A program made the position numbers and the translations under genes. The notes beneath the pieces are model-generated. The model saw nothing but the letters and a program-made list of their open reading frames with translations. It was not told the origin of the DNA and did not search any database. 64,000 nucleotides of DNA, taken from positions 496,001 through 560,000 of the forward strand of contig NZ_JAIVAF010000001.1 in NCBI RefSeq assembly GCF_020171805.1, read 5' to 3'. The stretch is from Guptibacillus algicola. GTDB taxonomy: Bacteria > Bacillota > Bacilli > Bacillales > Guptibacillaceae. Of the stretch, positions 1-10,550 are shown one piece after another. How positions within the stretch are numbered: position 1 is the first letter of the stretch; each line of letters opens with the position of its first letter.

Positions 1-56
1 GTTAATGTTGAACCCAAATCATTTCACCCCTTTCTAGCAATGATCCTATCTATGGA

Positions 57-2242
<2,186 letters not shown>

Positions 2243-2305
2243 TTTTTCACCACTGTTCTTAAAAAATATCTATTCCACCAACCGATCTTACCACAGCTTC
2301 ATCCA

Positions 2306-2503
2306 TTATCGAAATTTCCCTATGATAAAAAAGAGAAGCGACAGTAAGATACTAACAACAATAGAGGTGACGATCGGAAAGAAAAAGGTTGTATTTCCCT
2401 TTTTAATTACGATGTCACCAGGTAATTTCCCTATGAATGACCACAGCACTCCAATAACAAGGAATACGATGCCGAGTGTAATGAAAAGCTTTGAGATTCC
2501 CAT
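2306..2503 (-). CDS. DUF2905 family small membrane protein
   Basis: A 65-residue protein with two predicted membrane helices (about residues 4-24 and 42-62) joined by a short linker with the family-typical sequence KLPGDIVIKKGNTTFFFP. I recognise this as DUF2905, a family of unknown function often found beside ruvB and queA in Firmicutes. Its ATG is 2 nt beyond the ruvB stop, so it is very probably co-transcribed with ruvAB. No function is proposed. Confidence 0.85.
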   Translation of the reverse strand: MGISKLFITLGIVFLVIGVLWSFIGKLPGDIVIKKGNTTFFFPIVTSIVVSILLSLLFFIIGKFR

Positions 2504-2505
2504 TG

Positions 2506-3504
2506 TTACTCTGGCTCCTTCATTCCAAAATGATCATACACGCGGTGAGTGACCATTCTTCCTCTAGGTGTCCTTTGTAAGAAACCGATTTGCAAGAGAT
2601 AAGGTTCATAAACATCTTCGATCGTATGACTTTCTTCCCCGATCGTAGCAGCAATCGTATCCACACCGACAGGACCGCCTCGAAACTTTTCTATGATAGC
2701 AAGAAGAAGCTTGTGATCGATATGATCGAGTCCTAGAGGGTCTACTTGCATCATCTCAAGAGCTTGAGTAGAAAGTGACATGGAGATGACCCCATCTCCT
2801 TTTACTTGCGCAAAATCTCGCACTCTTTTTAACAGGCGATTCGCGATACGAGGCGTTCCACGTGAACGCCTAGCCAGTTCAACAGCAGCTTCCGTATCCA
2901 TCTCAACTTCAAAGATATCCGCAGTACGCATGATGATGGTTTGTAATTCATCTTCTTGATAATATTCTAATCGACTGAGTACCCCAAACCGATCACGAAG
3001 GGGCGCTGTTAAAAGCCCAGCTCTCGTAGTAGCTCCAACTAAAGTAAAAGGAGGAAGATCAAGGCGTACGGAACGAGCGGTCTCACCTTTTCCTATTACA
3101 ATATCTAAACAATAGTCCTCCATTGCAGGATAAAGTACTTCTTCAACACTTCTTGGTAAACGATGAATTTCATCAATAAATAGAACATCACCAGGCTCAA
3201 GCGCTGTTAAAATAGCCGCGAGATCACCCGGTCGCTCGATTGCAGGACCAGAAGTCGTTCGGAGATTCACTTCCATTTCAGTCGCGATAATCGCAGAAAG
3301 AGTCGTCTTCCCTAGACCAGGAGGACCGTATAAGAGAACGTGATCCAAAGGCTCTTCGCGCATTTTTGCCGCCTGAATAAAAACCTCAAGATTACGCTTC
3401 ACCTTCTCCTGTCCTATGTACTGGCTCAATCGCTGTGGACGGAGGCTATATTCTACGGATGAGTCATCACCGACCTGCTCACCAGATAGAATGCGTTCTT
3501 CCAA
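2506..3504 (-). CDS. ruvB: Holliday junction branch migration ATPase RuvB
   Basis: Hexameric AAA+ motor that drives branch migration of Holliday junctions together with RuvA. Walker A is GPPGLGKT (residues 60-67) and Walker B is LFIDEIHR (D111, E112). [11 protein letters not shown] matches sensor 1, followed by the arginine-finger stretch APLRDRFG. The C-terminal winged helix ends in TPRGRMVT. At 332 residues it is close to the B. subtilis protein. It lies 12 nt downstream of ruvA, forming a ruvAB pair. Confidence 0.97.
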   Translation of the reverse strand: MEERILSGEQVGDDSSVEYSLRPQRLSQYIGQEKVKRNLEVFIQAAKMREEPLDHVLLYGPPGLGKTTLSAIIATEMEVNLRTTSGPAIERPGDLAAILTALEPGDVLFIDEIHRLPRSVEEVLYPAMEDYCLDIVIGKGETARSVRLDLPPFTLVGATTRAGLLTAPLRDRFGVLSRLEYYQEDELQTIIMRTADIFEVEMDTEAAVELARRSRGTPRIANRLLKRVRDFAQVKGDGVISMSLSTQALEMMQVDPLGLDHIDHKLLLAIIEKFRGGPVGVDTIAATIGEESHTIEDVYEPYLLQIGFLQRTPRGRMVTHRVYDHFGMKEPE

Positions 3505-3516
3505 TCTAACCCCTCC

Positions 3517-4119
3517 TTAACGATTCAGCATAAGCTGAAGCGCTTTTTTGATATATTGATCTGTTGAAAGTACTTCTTCTTGAAGCCCAGGCTTAATCTT
3601 CTTAATCTCCCGCTCAGCATAACCAAGTGCTTTCAATGCTTCGATCGCTTCCTCAAGTTCATGTGCACCATCATCTTCTGTCTCTTCAACAGCGAAAAGC
3701 CCTTCCTGTGGTTCTCCGAAGCCTTTTAGCTTCCCTTTAAGATCAAGGATAATTTGACGTGCAGTTTTCTTTCCTACTCCAGGAAACTTCGTCAGAAACT
3801 TCTCATCCTCAAGTTCGATTGCACTAACTACCTTATCAGGCTCACCCGTCGCTAAAATAGCTAAAGCACCCTTAGGCCCGATACCAGAAACATTCAGAAG
3901 CTTCTCAAACAAAAGACGCTCCTCACGAGTCGGAAAACCGTATAACGCAATCAAATCTTCCCTCACATAATGATGCGTAAAAATCTGAATATCTTGGTTC
4001 CGATACTTCTGGAAAGTAAAAGGGTTCCCACAAAAAACTTTATATCCAATCGAATTCGATTCTATAACAATATATTCTGTATCAATATACTCAACAGTAC
4101 CTTTAATATATTCTATCAA
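3517..4119 (-). CDS. ruvA: Holliday junction DNA helicase RuvA
   Basis: Tetrameric junction-binding partner of RuvB. I place the start at a TTG (4117-4119), giving 200 residues beginning [12 protein letters not shown], which aligns with family N-termini. The ribosome binding site GGGGAGAGAG lies at the right distance. The upstream in-frame ATG (4147-4149) would add 10 residues not typical of RuvA and has no good binding site. The OB fold is at the N-terminus, helix-hairpin-helix motifs ([26 protein letters not shown]) are central, and the C-terminal RuvB-binding domain follows an acidic linker. The gene's upstream side directly abuts a hairpin-repeat array. Confidence 0.94.
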   Translation of the reverse strand: MIEYIKGTVEYIDTEYIVIESNSIGYKVFCGNPFTFQKYRNQDIQIFTHHYVREDLIALYGFPTREERLLFEKLLNVSGIGPKGALAILATGEPDKVVSAIELEDEKFLTKFPGVGKKTARQIILDLKGKLKGFGEPQEGLFAVEETEDDGAHELEEAIEALKALGYAEREIKKIKPGLQEEVLSTDQYIKKALQLMLNR

Positions 4120-4181
4120 AAACTCTCTCTCCCCATCGCATACGAACATGCATTTCTATCCTTTTATTTTATCATATAAAA

Positions 4182-4749
4182 CGAAAAGCGAAAGAGGGCG
4201 TTTAGGCTCGACAAGCGCTGGAGCCTTTTCAAGGGAACACGTTCTTTGTGTTCAATTGAAAAGGTGAAGCGATCGAGAGCCTGCCCTCTGTAGCTGGACA
4301 TCACGAAAAGCGAAAGAGGCCCGCTTAAATACGCAGGAAGTTGGAGGAAAATCGAATGAGACGCTTTTTGTCTCAATCGTTCTTCCGAAACTGACGGAGT
4401 ATTTGGCCTCTGTAGCTAGCCATCACGAAAAAGAGGAAACGAGCGCTTAGAAACGGAGATATTGGAGCTCTTGAAATGGAACACGCTTTTTGTGTTCTGT
4501 TAAAAGAGTGAAATATCGGAGTTTCTGCGAGCAGCAACTAGACATCAGACAAGCGCTGGAGCCTTTTCAAGGGAACACGTTCTTTGTGTTCAATTGAAAA
4601 GGTGAAGCGATCGAGAGCCTGCCCTCTGTAGCTAGCCATCACGAAAAGAGGAAACGAGCGTTTAGAAACGGAGATATTGGAGCTCTTGAAATAGAACACG
4701 TTCTTTGTGTCCATGGGTGTTTTGACCTGTCCTCTAAAGCTAGCCATCA
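4182..4749. repeat. Array of five related hairpin repeat units
   Basis: The gene-free stretch between ruvA and bofC is filled by five units: A 4182-4303, B 4304-4425, C 4426-4547, D 4548-4641 and E 4642-4749. A, B and C are each exactly 122 bp. Units A, B, C and E begin CGAAAA followed by a GAGG-containing block, and all units end in a TAGCTAGCCATCA-like tail. Each is an imperfect long hairpin: in A, GAGGGC pairs with GCCCTC, CCTTTTCAA with TTGAAAAGG, and GAACAC with GTGTTC. D repeats the last 94 bp of A with three differences near its end; E is a shortened copy of C. Such hairpin repeats are known in Bacillaceae intergenic regions. Confidence 0.85.
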
Positions 4750-4776
4750 CAAAAAAATAGCACCCTCCATAACCCC

Positions 4777-4812
4777 AAAAAAACAACCCGCCCTAATCGG
4801 CAGGTTGTTTAG
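4777..4812 (-). terminator. Terminator of bofC
   Basis: On the minus strand AACAACCTGCC pairs with GGCGGGTTGTT and is followed by a run of T. The bofC stop codon lies in the hairpin loop region. Rho-independent type. Confidence 0.85.
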
Positions 4813-5338
4813 CTTTTGCTTTATACAATGTATGTAGCATGTCCTCAAAATTGTACCATGACTTTACAGGAATGCCCTCTGCAAGCTCTTTTAGTCTTGA
4901 GCTTTCCACTTTACCAACATCGATCTGGAAAAAGGTTTGTATTACTTTTTGTTCATCAGGTTTACCTTCAAAGATTGTGAGAACCCCATCATCCGTAAGG
5001 CCGAAGTGCCCATTCTCTTTCATGGCCGGGGAAATATCTTCTATTCTTCTTTCGAAAACCATCTTACCTTGGTCTTGCGTAATCAACTGCCAGTCTGAGT
5101 ACTCGCTCCAAAAGTCTTCCATCGACCAAACTGTTTTCTGGATTGACTGCTCTGTCGTAACGCCATCGGCATAATTCGTTCTTAATATCACTTCAATAAC
5201 CATAGGTCCATCCATATGGTAATGCGATTCATCAACATTTTGTTCACTCTGAGCTGTTTCAATAGCGTACGCATGTTGTGAAGACATCACAACTACAGTC
5301 AGAAGGAGAACTCCAAGAAATCCGTATAGGTTTTTCAC
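4793..5338 (-). CDS. bofC: Forespore intercompartmental signalling protein BofC
   Basis: BofC acts in the forespore intermembrane space and restrains the SpoIVB protease that triggers pro-sigma-K processing by SpoIVFB. The 181-residue protein has a signal peptide (about residues 1-25, cleavage near AYA). The secreted part contains VILRTNYADGVTTEQ and a C-terminal domain ending SWYNFEDMLHTLY. Position next to ruvA matches B. subtilis. An ACATATT about 80 nt upstream of the start could be part of a sporulation promoter, but the matching -10 is weak. It sits between the two repeat-filled intergenic stretches. Confidence 0.85.
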   Translation of the reverse strand: MKNLYGFLGVLLLTVVVMSSQHAYAIETAQSEQNVDESHYHMDGPMVIEVILRTNYADGVTTEQSIQKTVWSMEDFWSEYSDWQLITQDQGKMVFERRIEDISPAMKENGHFGLTDDGVLTIFEGKPDEQKVIQTFFQIDVGKVESSRLKELAEGIPVKSWYNFEDMLHTLYKAKAKQPAD

Positions 5339-5425
5339 GATTTTTTAGCACCTTTCTTCTAGATTGAAGAAGTCTGTTTTTTTTTAGCGTGTCCAACCAT
5401 GAAAATAATATGTAGAAAATAAATG

Positions 5426-5449
5426 GAGCTACAGTAAATACTGTAGCTC
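5426..5449. repeat. First copy of a duplicated terminator-like hairpin
   Basis: A perfect inverted repeat (GAGCTACAGTA, two central bases, TACTGTAGCTC). An almost identical hairpin lies at 5820-5843 next to the yebC stop. The two copies bracket the repeat-bearing region upstream of bofC. Confidence 0.7.
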
Positions 5450-5497
5450 TCAGATTGTCGAGAAAATAGTAAGGACCATTCGCCTCGGATATAGTAG

Positions 5498-5557
5498 TGA
5501 TTTCCGCTACAGGATGCTCGCTTTCCGCAGGGCGGGCATCCTTCCGCTCCACTCAAC
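5498..5557. repeat. Short intergenic repeat with GGATGC/GCATCC stem
   Basis: Begins TGATTTCCGCTACAGG, has the central CGCTTTCCGCAGGGCGGG, and ends CCTTCCGCTCCACTCAAC. It resembles, from memory, a widespread Bacillaceae intergenic element with its middle deleted. The stem GGATGC...GCATCC is visible. It lies in the 505-bp gene-free stretch between bofC and yebC. Confidence 0.55.
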
Positions 5558-5654
5558 ATTGATATGTGGTTTTGAAAACAAAAGCAAATTATTACTTCTA
5601 GAGAAAACTAAAAAATAATCAGTCGGAAAGTTTGCTTTGATTAATTGCAACCTA

Positions 5655-5779
5655 GTAGGAGTGAATACCACTTGATTCCCGTGGAAAACGGGCGTTTGAG
5701 ACTCGGAGTGGACGTCTTTTTGTCCGCGACGAGGCTCAGGCGTTCGTCCACAGGAATCTTGTGGTATTCAAACTCCTAC
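5655..5779. repeat. 125-bp imperfect palindromic element
   Basis: The outer arms (GTAGGAG...GAATACCAC and GTGGTATTC...CTCCTAC) are inverted copies, and pairing continues inward, with G-T pairs, to a GGAC/GTCC base around a T-rich loop. The whole element could fold as one long hairpin. No protein-coding potential is convincing. It is similar in size to the 122-bp units near ruvA but shares no obvious sequence with them. Confidence 0.7.
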
Positions 5780-5819
5780 GGCATAGGGAACACATTAATC
5801 AGGTTTCTCTACAAACTGG

Positions 5820-5843
5820 GAGCTACAGTAAACACTGTAGCTC
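5820..5843 (-). terminator. Hairpin after yebC, likely terminator
   Basis: GAGCTACAGT and ACTGTAGCTC form an 11-bp stem immediately after the yebC stop codon. The T-run is weak. It is a near copy of 5426-5449. Confidence 0.55.
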
Positions 5844-6593
5844 TTAATGCTGTTCATAAACCTCATCGCTAATGTCAGCATTGTGGTAAACTTCCTGAAC
5901 ATCATCGTTATCCTCAAGCATATCGATCAGCTTTAACATATCTAATCCATCTTCTGCATCAAGAGGTGCATATGTTTGAGGGATCATTGTAATTTCAGCT
6001 GAGGAATAAACAATATTCTTTTTCTCAAGCTCATCTTTAACCGCTTGAAATTCTTGTGCATCTGTATAGATTTCAAATGAGTCTTCATGTGTTTCCATTT
6101 CTTCTGCTCCAGCATCGATCACTTCTAACATCAATTCATCTGCATCAGCATCATTTTCCGAACGATCGATTACAAACAGACCGCGTCGATCAAACATAAA
6201 GGATACACAACCGTTTTCACCCATGTTCCCTTTGTTTTTACTGAAGGCGTGACGTATTTCTGCAGCTGTTCGATTCTTATTATCTGTTAATAATTCGACC
6301 ATAACTGCAGCTCCGCCTGGGCCATACCCCTCATAAACAATCTCCTCATAATGGACGCCATCTAAATCGCCAGTTGCTTTCTTGATCGCTCGATCGATAT
6401 TGTCATTTGGCATGTTTGCGGATTTTGCTTTATCAATAGCTAACCTCAACGCTGGATTTGTTTCAGGGTCGCCACCGCCTTGTTTGGCTGCAACAAAAAT
6501 CTCTTTAGCTAGCTTCATGAAAACTTTGCCACGCTTAGCATCCTGAGCATTTTTTCTCCGCTGAATATTTTTCCACTTTGAATGTCCTGCCAT
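5844..6593 (-). CDS. yebC: YebC/PmpR family DNA-binding or translation factor
   Basis: A 249-residue member of the YebC family. I start it at the ATG giving [11 protein letters not shown], the universal family N-terminus; an AAGGGG sequence lies upstream, and the longer in-frame start adds 11 unsupported residues. Family blocks seen are [31 protein letters not shown] and YEGYGPGG. Members have been described as transcription regulators and, more recently, as factors helping ribosomes through difficult sequences. Cytoplasmic. The acidic C-terminus ([17 protein letters not shown]) is typical. Confidence 0.92.
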   Translation of the reverse strand: MAGHSKWKNIQRRKNAQDAKRGKVFMKLAKEIFVAAKQGGGDPETNPALRLAIDKAKSANMPNDNIDRAIKKATGDLDGVHYEEIVYEGYGPGGAAVMVELLTDNKNRTAAEIRHAFSKNKGNMGENGCVSFMFDRRGLFVIDRSENDADADELMLEVIDAGAEEMETHEDSFEIYTDAQEFQAVKDELEKKNIVYSSAEITMIPQTYAPLDAEDGLDMLKLIDMLEDNDDVQEVYHNADISDEVYEQH

Positions 6594-6672
6594 CGTCAAT
6601 ATCCCCTTCCATCTCATTTCGTTCATATACTATAACACACGAAAAGAAGAGGATAAAATAAACCAAATCAAG

Positions 6673-6699
6673 CAAAAAGAACAGGGAACCCCTGTTCTT
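6673..6699 (-). terminator. Terminator after the coxA-like gene
   Basis: Minus strand AGAACAGG pairs with CCTGTTCT, followed by TTTTT. It closes the safA / kinase / coxA-like gene group. Confidence 0.85.
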
Positions 6700-6705
6700 C
6701 TCACG

Positions 6706-7332
6706 TTATCGATTATTTTGGAATGGTCGTTGTACTGCACTTGAAATATCGTTCAAGATGCCATTCACATCAGCTTGAACTTCTTCAAAGCCATCGCCGT
6801 TTTCTAAGCGATCATCAACACTGCCCATTCTATTCACGACATCTTTGTCAGTCGATACGGACACGTTCTTTTGCTTAGCAAGCTTTGCTACTTCACTTCG
6901 TACTTGATCTTTTACAGCATCTCGATCATTACTGTTTGTTTCGACACCGACCATAATTTGATCACCATATACAATGACTCGGGCATCTTCTACACTCTTT
7001 AGCTTCTTAACTCGACTCGCAAGACGCTGTGAGAGCTTATTGTCATACCCAGAATAATTCTCGTTCGTACGCATATATCCAGGACCATTCATCCCGTTAC
7101 GCTTATCGATTTGCTTCTCATCGGGTGCTTTTACACCATTAGCATAATCTCGATCGATCATGTCAGTGAATGCACCTTCACGGTAATCTTTATTATTATC
7201 TTCGCTCGTGTAATAACCGATAGGTCGAGCAGAGTCACTATAACGTGTATCCATTGCTTCATTATCTGCTGTACACCCTATTAGACCGCCAGCGAGCATC
7301 AACGTTGAAAGTGTAAGTGCTTTCTTCTTCAT
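6706..7332 (-). CDS. YhcN/YlaJ family sporulation lipoprotein, CoxA-like
   Basis: A 208-residue lipoprotein with lipobox LIGC (C20) after a short hydrophobic signal. The C-terminal half (from about residue 95) carries the YhcN/YlaJ-type domain: LASRVKKLKSVEDARVIVYGDQIMVGV. Placement between yebC and safA matches B. subtilis coxA (yrbB), whose product is found in the spore cortex and membrane fraction. The start has a strong AAAGGAGG site. Related proteins are made in the forespore; the exact role is unclear. Assignment to coxA rather than another paralogue rests on synteny. Confidence 0.8.
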   Translation of the reverse strand: MKKKALTLSTLMLAGGLIGCTADNEAMDTRYSDSARPIGYYTSEDNNKDYREGAFTDMIDRDYANGVKAPDEKQIDKRNGMNGPGYMRTNENYSGYDNKLSQRLASRVKKLKSVEDARVIVYGDQIMVGVETNSNDRDAVKDQVRSEVAKLAKQKNVSVSTDKDVVNRMGSVDDRLENGDGFEEVQADVNGILNDISSAVQRPFQNNR

Positions 7333-7378
7333 TTAAAAACCTCCTTTCATTTATTAGCATGGCAGGAGGCGTTCTAAA

Positions 7379-8314
7379 TTAATCTGTTATGTCTTGGCAA
7401 GAAAGGGACTTACCGAAGAGATTTAACATGAATGAATATCTCTTTTCATGTTGTTCAAGCTCTTTTTGTAATAACTGCTCTCTTCCGTCCGTATCCACTA
7501 GCCATTCACGGTAAAAGTCAGCTGGGAAAGCAAGGAGCTTTACTAAGTAAGGTTTATTTAAAATTGTTTTAATGGCAGGATTATCATACTGGCCCCATTC
7601 ATATAGAGACCAATTCGAGTATGGAAGCATTCGGTTCATTAGCTGTAAAAAGTCATATTCTCTTGGCGCGTAAGAGATGAGGTCACCGTCGATCAATCGT
7701 AATTGAGAGCGGTTAAATACAAAGTTATGATGAGCAGGATCACCATGAATGATACACCCCTCTTCAACTGCCTTAGTTTCCATAAAGACTAGCTCCTCAT
7801 CCATTTGTTCAAGAACTTGTCGGCCGAGCGTTGTGTACCGCTTTATCAATTCATGATCTCTCTTTGGATGATTGCACAAACTTTCTTCAAATTTCATCAA
7901 TCGATTCATCCATTTATTCTTTAGTGAGACAATACGGATACCTTCCATTTTCAGTCCAAATGATTCTGCATGAAACTCAGCTAGCTTTTCAACGGCTAGC
8001 CTTCTTTCCTCAATACGGGAGTAATCGAGGCTCCTTCCTTCTATTTCAAGTAAACAAAACCAATATAAATCTTCACTCTTTTTGATCCAATCACCATCTT
8101 CAAATGGCACAACTTTCATAAAAGACGATGAACACTTTTCTGATAGCAAGATCTGCTTTAATACATCCTGTGATTTAAGTACTCCTTTCACAAAAACACC
8201 TTCTCCCATTCGCGTTCCACCATACCAGACACGCGGTTTAACGAATGTTAATGAATGAAAAAAAGGACGTATCCCTTTTAGGATACGTGCCTTTTCCTTA
8301 TCGTGATTCTGCAT
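7379..8314 (-). CDS. Aminoglycoside-phosphotransferase-fold kinase, spore-coat type
   Basis: A 311-residue protein of the APH/CotS-like kinase fold. The catalytic loop is IIHGDPAHHNFVF, with the canonical HGD and downstream Asn, and the metal-binding block is LRLIDGDL followed by YDFLQLM. Both key aspartates are present, so it may be active, unlike YsxE in this window. Its ATG overlaps the end of safA by 17 nt, indicating translational coupling with a coat/cortex assembly protein. The substrate is unknown. A function in spore envelope assembly is inferred from position. Confidence 0.8.
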   Translation of the reverse strand: MQNHDKEKARILKGIRPFFHSLTFVKPRVWYGGTRMGEGVFVKGVLKSQDVLKQILLSEKCSSSFMKVVPFEDGDWIKKSEDLYWFCLLEIEGRSLDYSRIEERRLAVEKLAEFHAESFGLKMEGIRIVSLKNKWMNRLMKFEESLCNHPKRDHELIKRYTTLGRQVLEQMDEELVFMETKAVEEGCIIHGDPAHHNFVFNRSQLRLIDGDLISYAPREYDFLQLMNRMLPYSNWSLYEWGQYDNPAIKTILNKPYLVKLLAFPADFYREWLVDTDGREQLLQKELEQHEKRYSFMLNLFGKSLSCQDITD

Positions 8315-10283
8315 AGCTGCTTTCCATATCCATATAGTCCATCATAGGTGCCTTATTTGCCCCTTGAACCATATTCGGCCCATTTCCGTAATAAGGGTTT
8401 GCGTATGGTGGCATTTGTTGTGGCGATACCTGGTTGGATCCGCAACCGCAATCTTTTTGTTGATACGGAGAAACCATCGGTTGATTTGGATAAGGAGACA
8501 TCATACCTGCGATGTTTTGATTTGGATACCCTCCTTGTGCTCCCATAACCGCTTCAGGATACTCTTCGTTCGCTTTATTCGCATATGGCGATTGTGCTCC
8601 AGCGACTGCACCAGGGTATTGGTGATTTCCATACCCGTTCATGCTCGCACCAGCTACGGAGTTAGGATACCCCTGGTTTCCATGCCCCATCTGAGCTCCA
8701 GCTACTGAAGATGGATAGCCTGGCATATTCGCATTTGGACCTTGATGCGCTCCTGCTACTGCACCTGGGTAGCCATTGTTACCGTACGCTCCTCCGACTG
8801 AACCTGGATAACCGTTGTTGCCATAGCCACTTGATGCTCCCGCTACATTCATCTCACTACTGCTTTCCATTTCTCCAGAGTAATTCTCTTTATTACTTCC
8901 CATTTGCGCTCCCGCAACTGAGCCTGGATAACCGTTATTGCCATATGCCCCAGCAACCTGTTGGTTTGGCGAATATGCTCCAGCTACGGAGCCTGGATAG
9001 CCCTGGTTCCCGTTACCCATATGTGCTCCAGCTACAGAACCTGGATAGCCGTTGTTGCCATACGCTCCTCCAACGGAGCCTGGGTAACCATTGTTTCCTT
9101 GATGCGCTCCTGCGACGGAGTTAGGGAAACCGTTATTACCATACCCATCATATGCTCCTGCTACATCTGAGCCACTGCTTTCCATGTCATCTGAATAGTT
9201 CTCTTTATTAGCTCCAGCTACAGAGCCTGGATACCCTTGATTCCCTTTTTGAGCCCCTGCAACTGACCCAGGGTAACCTTGATTTCCATGGTTCATATAC
9301 GCTCCTGCTACGGAGCCTGGATACCCTTGATTCCCTTGATGCGCTCCTGCTACGGATCCTGGATAGCCTTGATTTCCATGATTCATATACGCTCCGGCTA
9401 CAGAATCCGGATAACCCTGATTCCCATGTTGCGCTCCTGCTACGGATCCTGGATAGCCCTGGTTTCCATGGTTCATATACGCTCCGGCCACTGAGTCCGG
9501 ATATCCTTGGTTTCCTTGTTGCGCTCCTGCTACAGAACCTGGATAGCCCTGGTTTCCATGGTTCATATACGCACCTGCTACGGAGTCCGGATATCCTTGA
9601 TTCCCTTGTTGCGCTCCTGCTACGGAACCTGGATAACCCTGATTTCCATGATTCATATACGCTCCGGCTACAGAGTTTGGATACCCCTGATTCCCTTGTT
9701 GCGCTCCTGCTACTGAGCCTGGATAGCCAAAGTTACCGTTACCCTGTTGCGCTCCTGCTACATTGCCATGATTTGCATTTGGAGGAGCCGGCATCCCCAT
9801 TCCAGATGATGATTCGAATTCGCTCAAAACTTCTTCATCACTCATTGGATAGAATAAATTCTCTTTCTTTGCTTTATCGCCCTTTACGTCTGATTTCTTT
9901 TCAGGCTTAGCTGCTGGTTTCTTAGCTTCCGGCTTTTTAGCTTCTGGCTTTACTTGTTTAGGTTTTTCTTTCTCAGGCATGATATTCATATTAAGACCCA
10001 TATTGACTTCATTCTTAATCGGCATGTTAAAAGAAGGTTTTTCCATAGGCTTCACCTGTTGCTTCGGTGCTTCCTTTTTCTTGAACATTTCTTTCTTCTT
10101 CATTTGCATTTCTTTCTTTTTAACAGGAACTGTTCCTGAAGGTATTTTGATCTTCATACCAGGCATAATCATATCAGGATTATTCAATTGCGTATTCACT
10201 GCTTTAAGTTCTTCAAAATTCACGCCATATTTTTTAGCGATTTTCCATAAAGTATCGCCTTTTTGAACAACATGTATTTTCAA
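8298..10283 (-). CDS. safA: LysM spore coat morphogenetic protein SafA
   Basis: SafA anchors the inner spore coat at the cortex-coat interface and works with SpoVID. The start is a TTG (10281-10283) preceded by GGAGGGAG. The LysM domain (residues 1-50: VQKGDTLWKIAKKYGVNFEEL, MPGMKIKIP) is nearly identical to that of B. subtilis. Residues 55-135 are Lys/Pro-rich. From about 172 to 580 there are about 27 degenerate units of the form NQGYPGSVAGA, interrupted twice by NKENYSxxMESS-like inserts. The C-terminal tail has a CGCG motif and ends with another MESS. At 661 residues it is far longer than the B. subtilis protein. Identity comes from the LysM domain and synteny. Confidence 0.9.
   Translation of the reverse strand: MKIHVVQKGDTLWKIAKKYGVNFEELKAVNTQLNNPDMIMPGMKIKIPSGTVPVKKKEMQMKKKEMFKKKEAPKQQVKPMEKPSFNMPIKNEVNMGLNMNIMPEKEKPKQVKPEAKKPEAKKPAAKPEKKSDVKGDKAKKENLFYPMSDEEVLSEFESSSGMGMPAPPNANHGNVAGAQQGNGNFGYPGSVAGAQQGNQGYPNSVAGAYMNHGNQGYPGSVAGAQQGNQGYPDSVAGAYMNHGNQGYPGSVAGAQQGNQGYPDSVAGAYMNHGNQGYPGSVAGAQHGNQGYPDSVAGAYMNHGNQGYPGSVAGAHQGNQGYPGSVAGAYMNHGNQGYPGSVAGAQKGNQGYPGSVAGANKENYSDDMESSGSDVAGAYDGYGNNGFPNSVAGAHQGNNGYPGSVGGAYGNNGYPGSVAGAHMGNGNQGYPGSVAGAYSPNQQVAGAYGNNGYPGSVAGAQMGSNKENYSGEMESSSEMNVAGASSGYGNNGYPGSVGGAYGNNGYPGAVAGAHQGPNANMPGYPSSVAGAQMGHGNQGYPNSVAGASMNGYGNHQYPGAVAGAQSPYANKANEEYPEAVMGAQGGYPNQNIAGMMSPYPNQPMVSPYQQKDCGCGSNQVSPQQMPPYANPYYGNGPNMVQGANKAPMMDYMDMESSYAESR
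9291..9720 (-). repeat. 90-bp in-frame tandem repeats in safA
   Basis: The sequence GTTCATATAC or ATTCATATAC recurs at 9291, 9381, 9471, 9561 and 9651, an exact 90-bp period encoding a 30-residue unit (YMNHGNQGYPGSVAGA plus QQGNQGYPDSVAGA). Repeats further out are more degenerate. Confidence 0.9.
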
Positions 10284-10330
10284 ACTGAAAACTCCCTCCC
10301 GTACAAATTCAGTACATTGAAATTCAGTAC

Positions 10331-10338
10331 AGTGTATG
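10331..10338 (-). promoter_or_regulatory. Sigma-E-type -10 candidate upstream of safA
   Basis: CATACACT on the minus strand matches the sigma-E -10 consensus (CATACAMT) exactly, 48 nt upstream of the TTG start. The -35 region at the expected distance (GTAGCAA) is poor, so this is tentative. Confidence 0.35.
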
Positions 10339-10512
10339 CGCTATTGGGCAGATTGCTACCTTTTTTTTAGGCATAGGTCATGACATAAATATGCCAGGAG
10401 GGCTTTTCCTATGTATAATGTAAGGAATATCTAGCTACTTTCGTCCTTACAAAAAAAATTATCTATCATAAATTCATCTTATTTTCTTATACAAGTTCAT
10501 GATGATGGAAGC

Positions 10513-10518
10513 TATAAT
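10513..10518 (+). promoter_or_regulatory. -10 element for niaR
   Basis: A perfect TATAAT 33 nt upstream of the TTG start. No good -35 hexamer is seen at 17 nt. The 267-bp divergent gap between safA and niaR also contains a GGCATA...TATGCC dyad at 10370-10395. Confidence 0.45.
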
Positions 10519-10550
10519 AGAGAAGGATTAGATGGAAAGGGGGATTTGCA

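Noticed and set aside
1-56. Start of yajC
   Set aside because: A TTG with a suitable binding site is present, but only about five codons fall inside the window, too few to identify a gene.
4182-4749. CRISPR array
   Set aside because: Repeat units are 94-122 bp, differ internally, and are hairpins without unique spacers; no cas genes are nearby.
4164-4786. Two minus-strand open frames of 70 and 82 codons between ruvA and bofC
   Set aside because: They run through the hairpin repeat units, share repeated peptide pieces because the DNA is repeated, and have no family similarity.
5259-5872. Open frames in the bofC-yebC interval
   Set aside because: They overlap palindromic elements and the bofC or yebC ends, with no ribosome binding site or recognisable protein.
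8348-9910. Several long plus-strand open frames opposite safA
   Set aside because: They are antisense shadows of the repeat-rich safA reading frame; composition follows the repeats, and starts lack ribosome binding sites.
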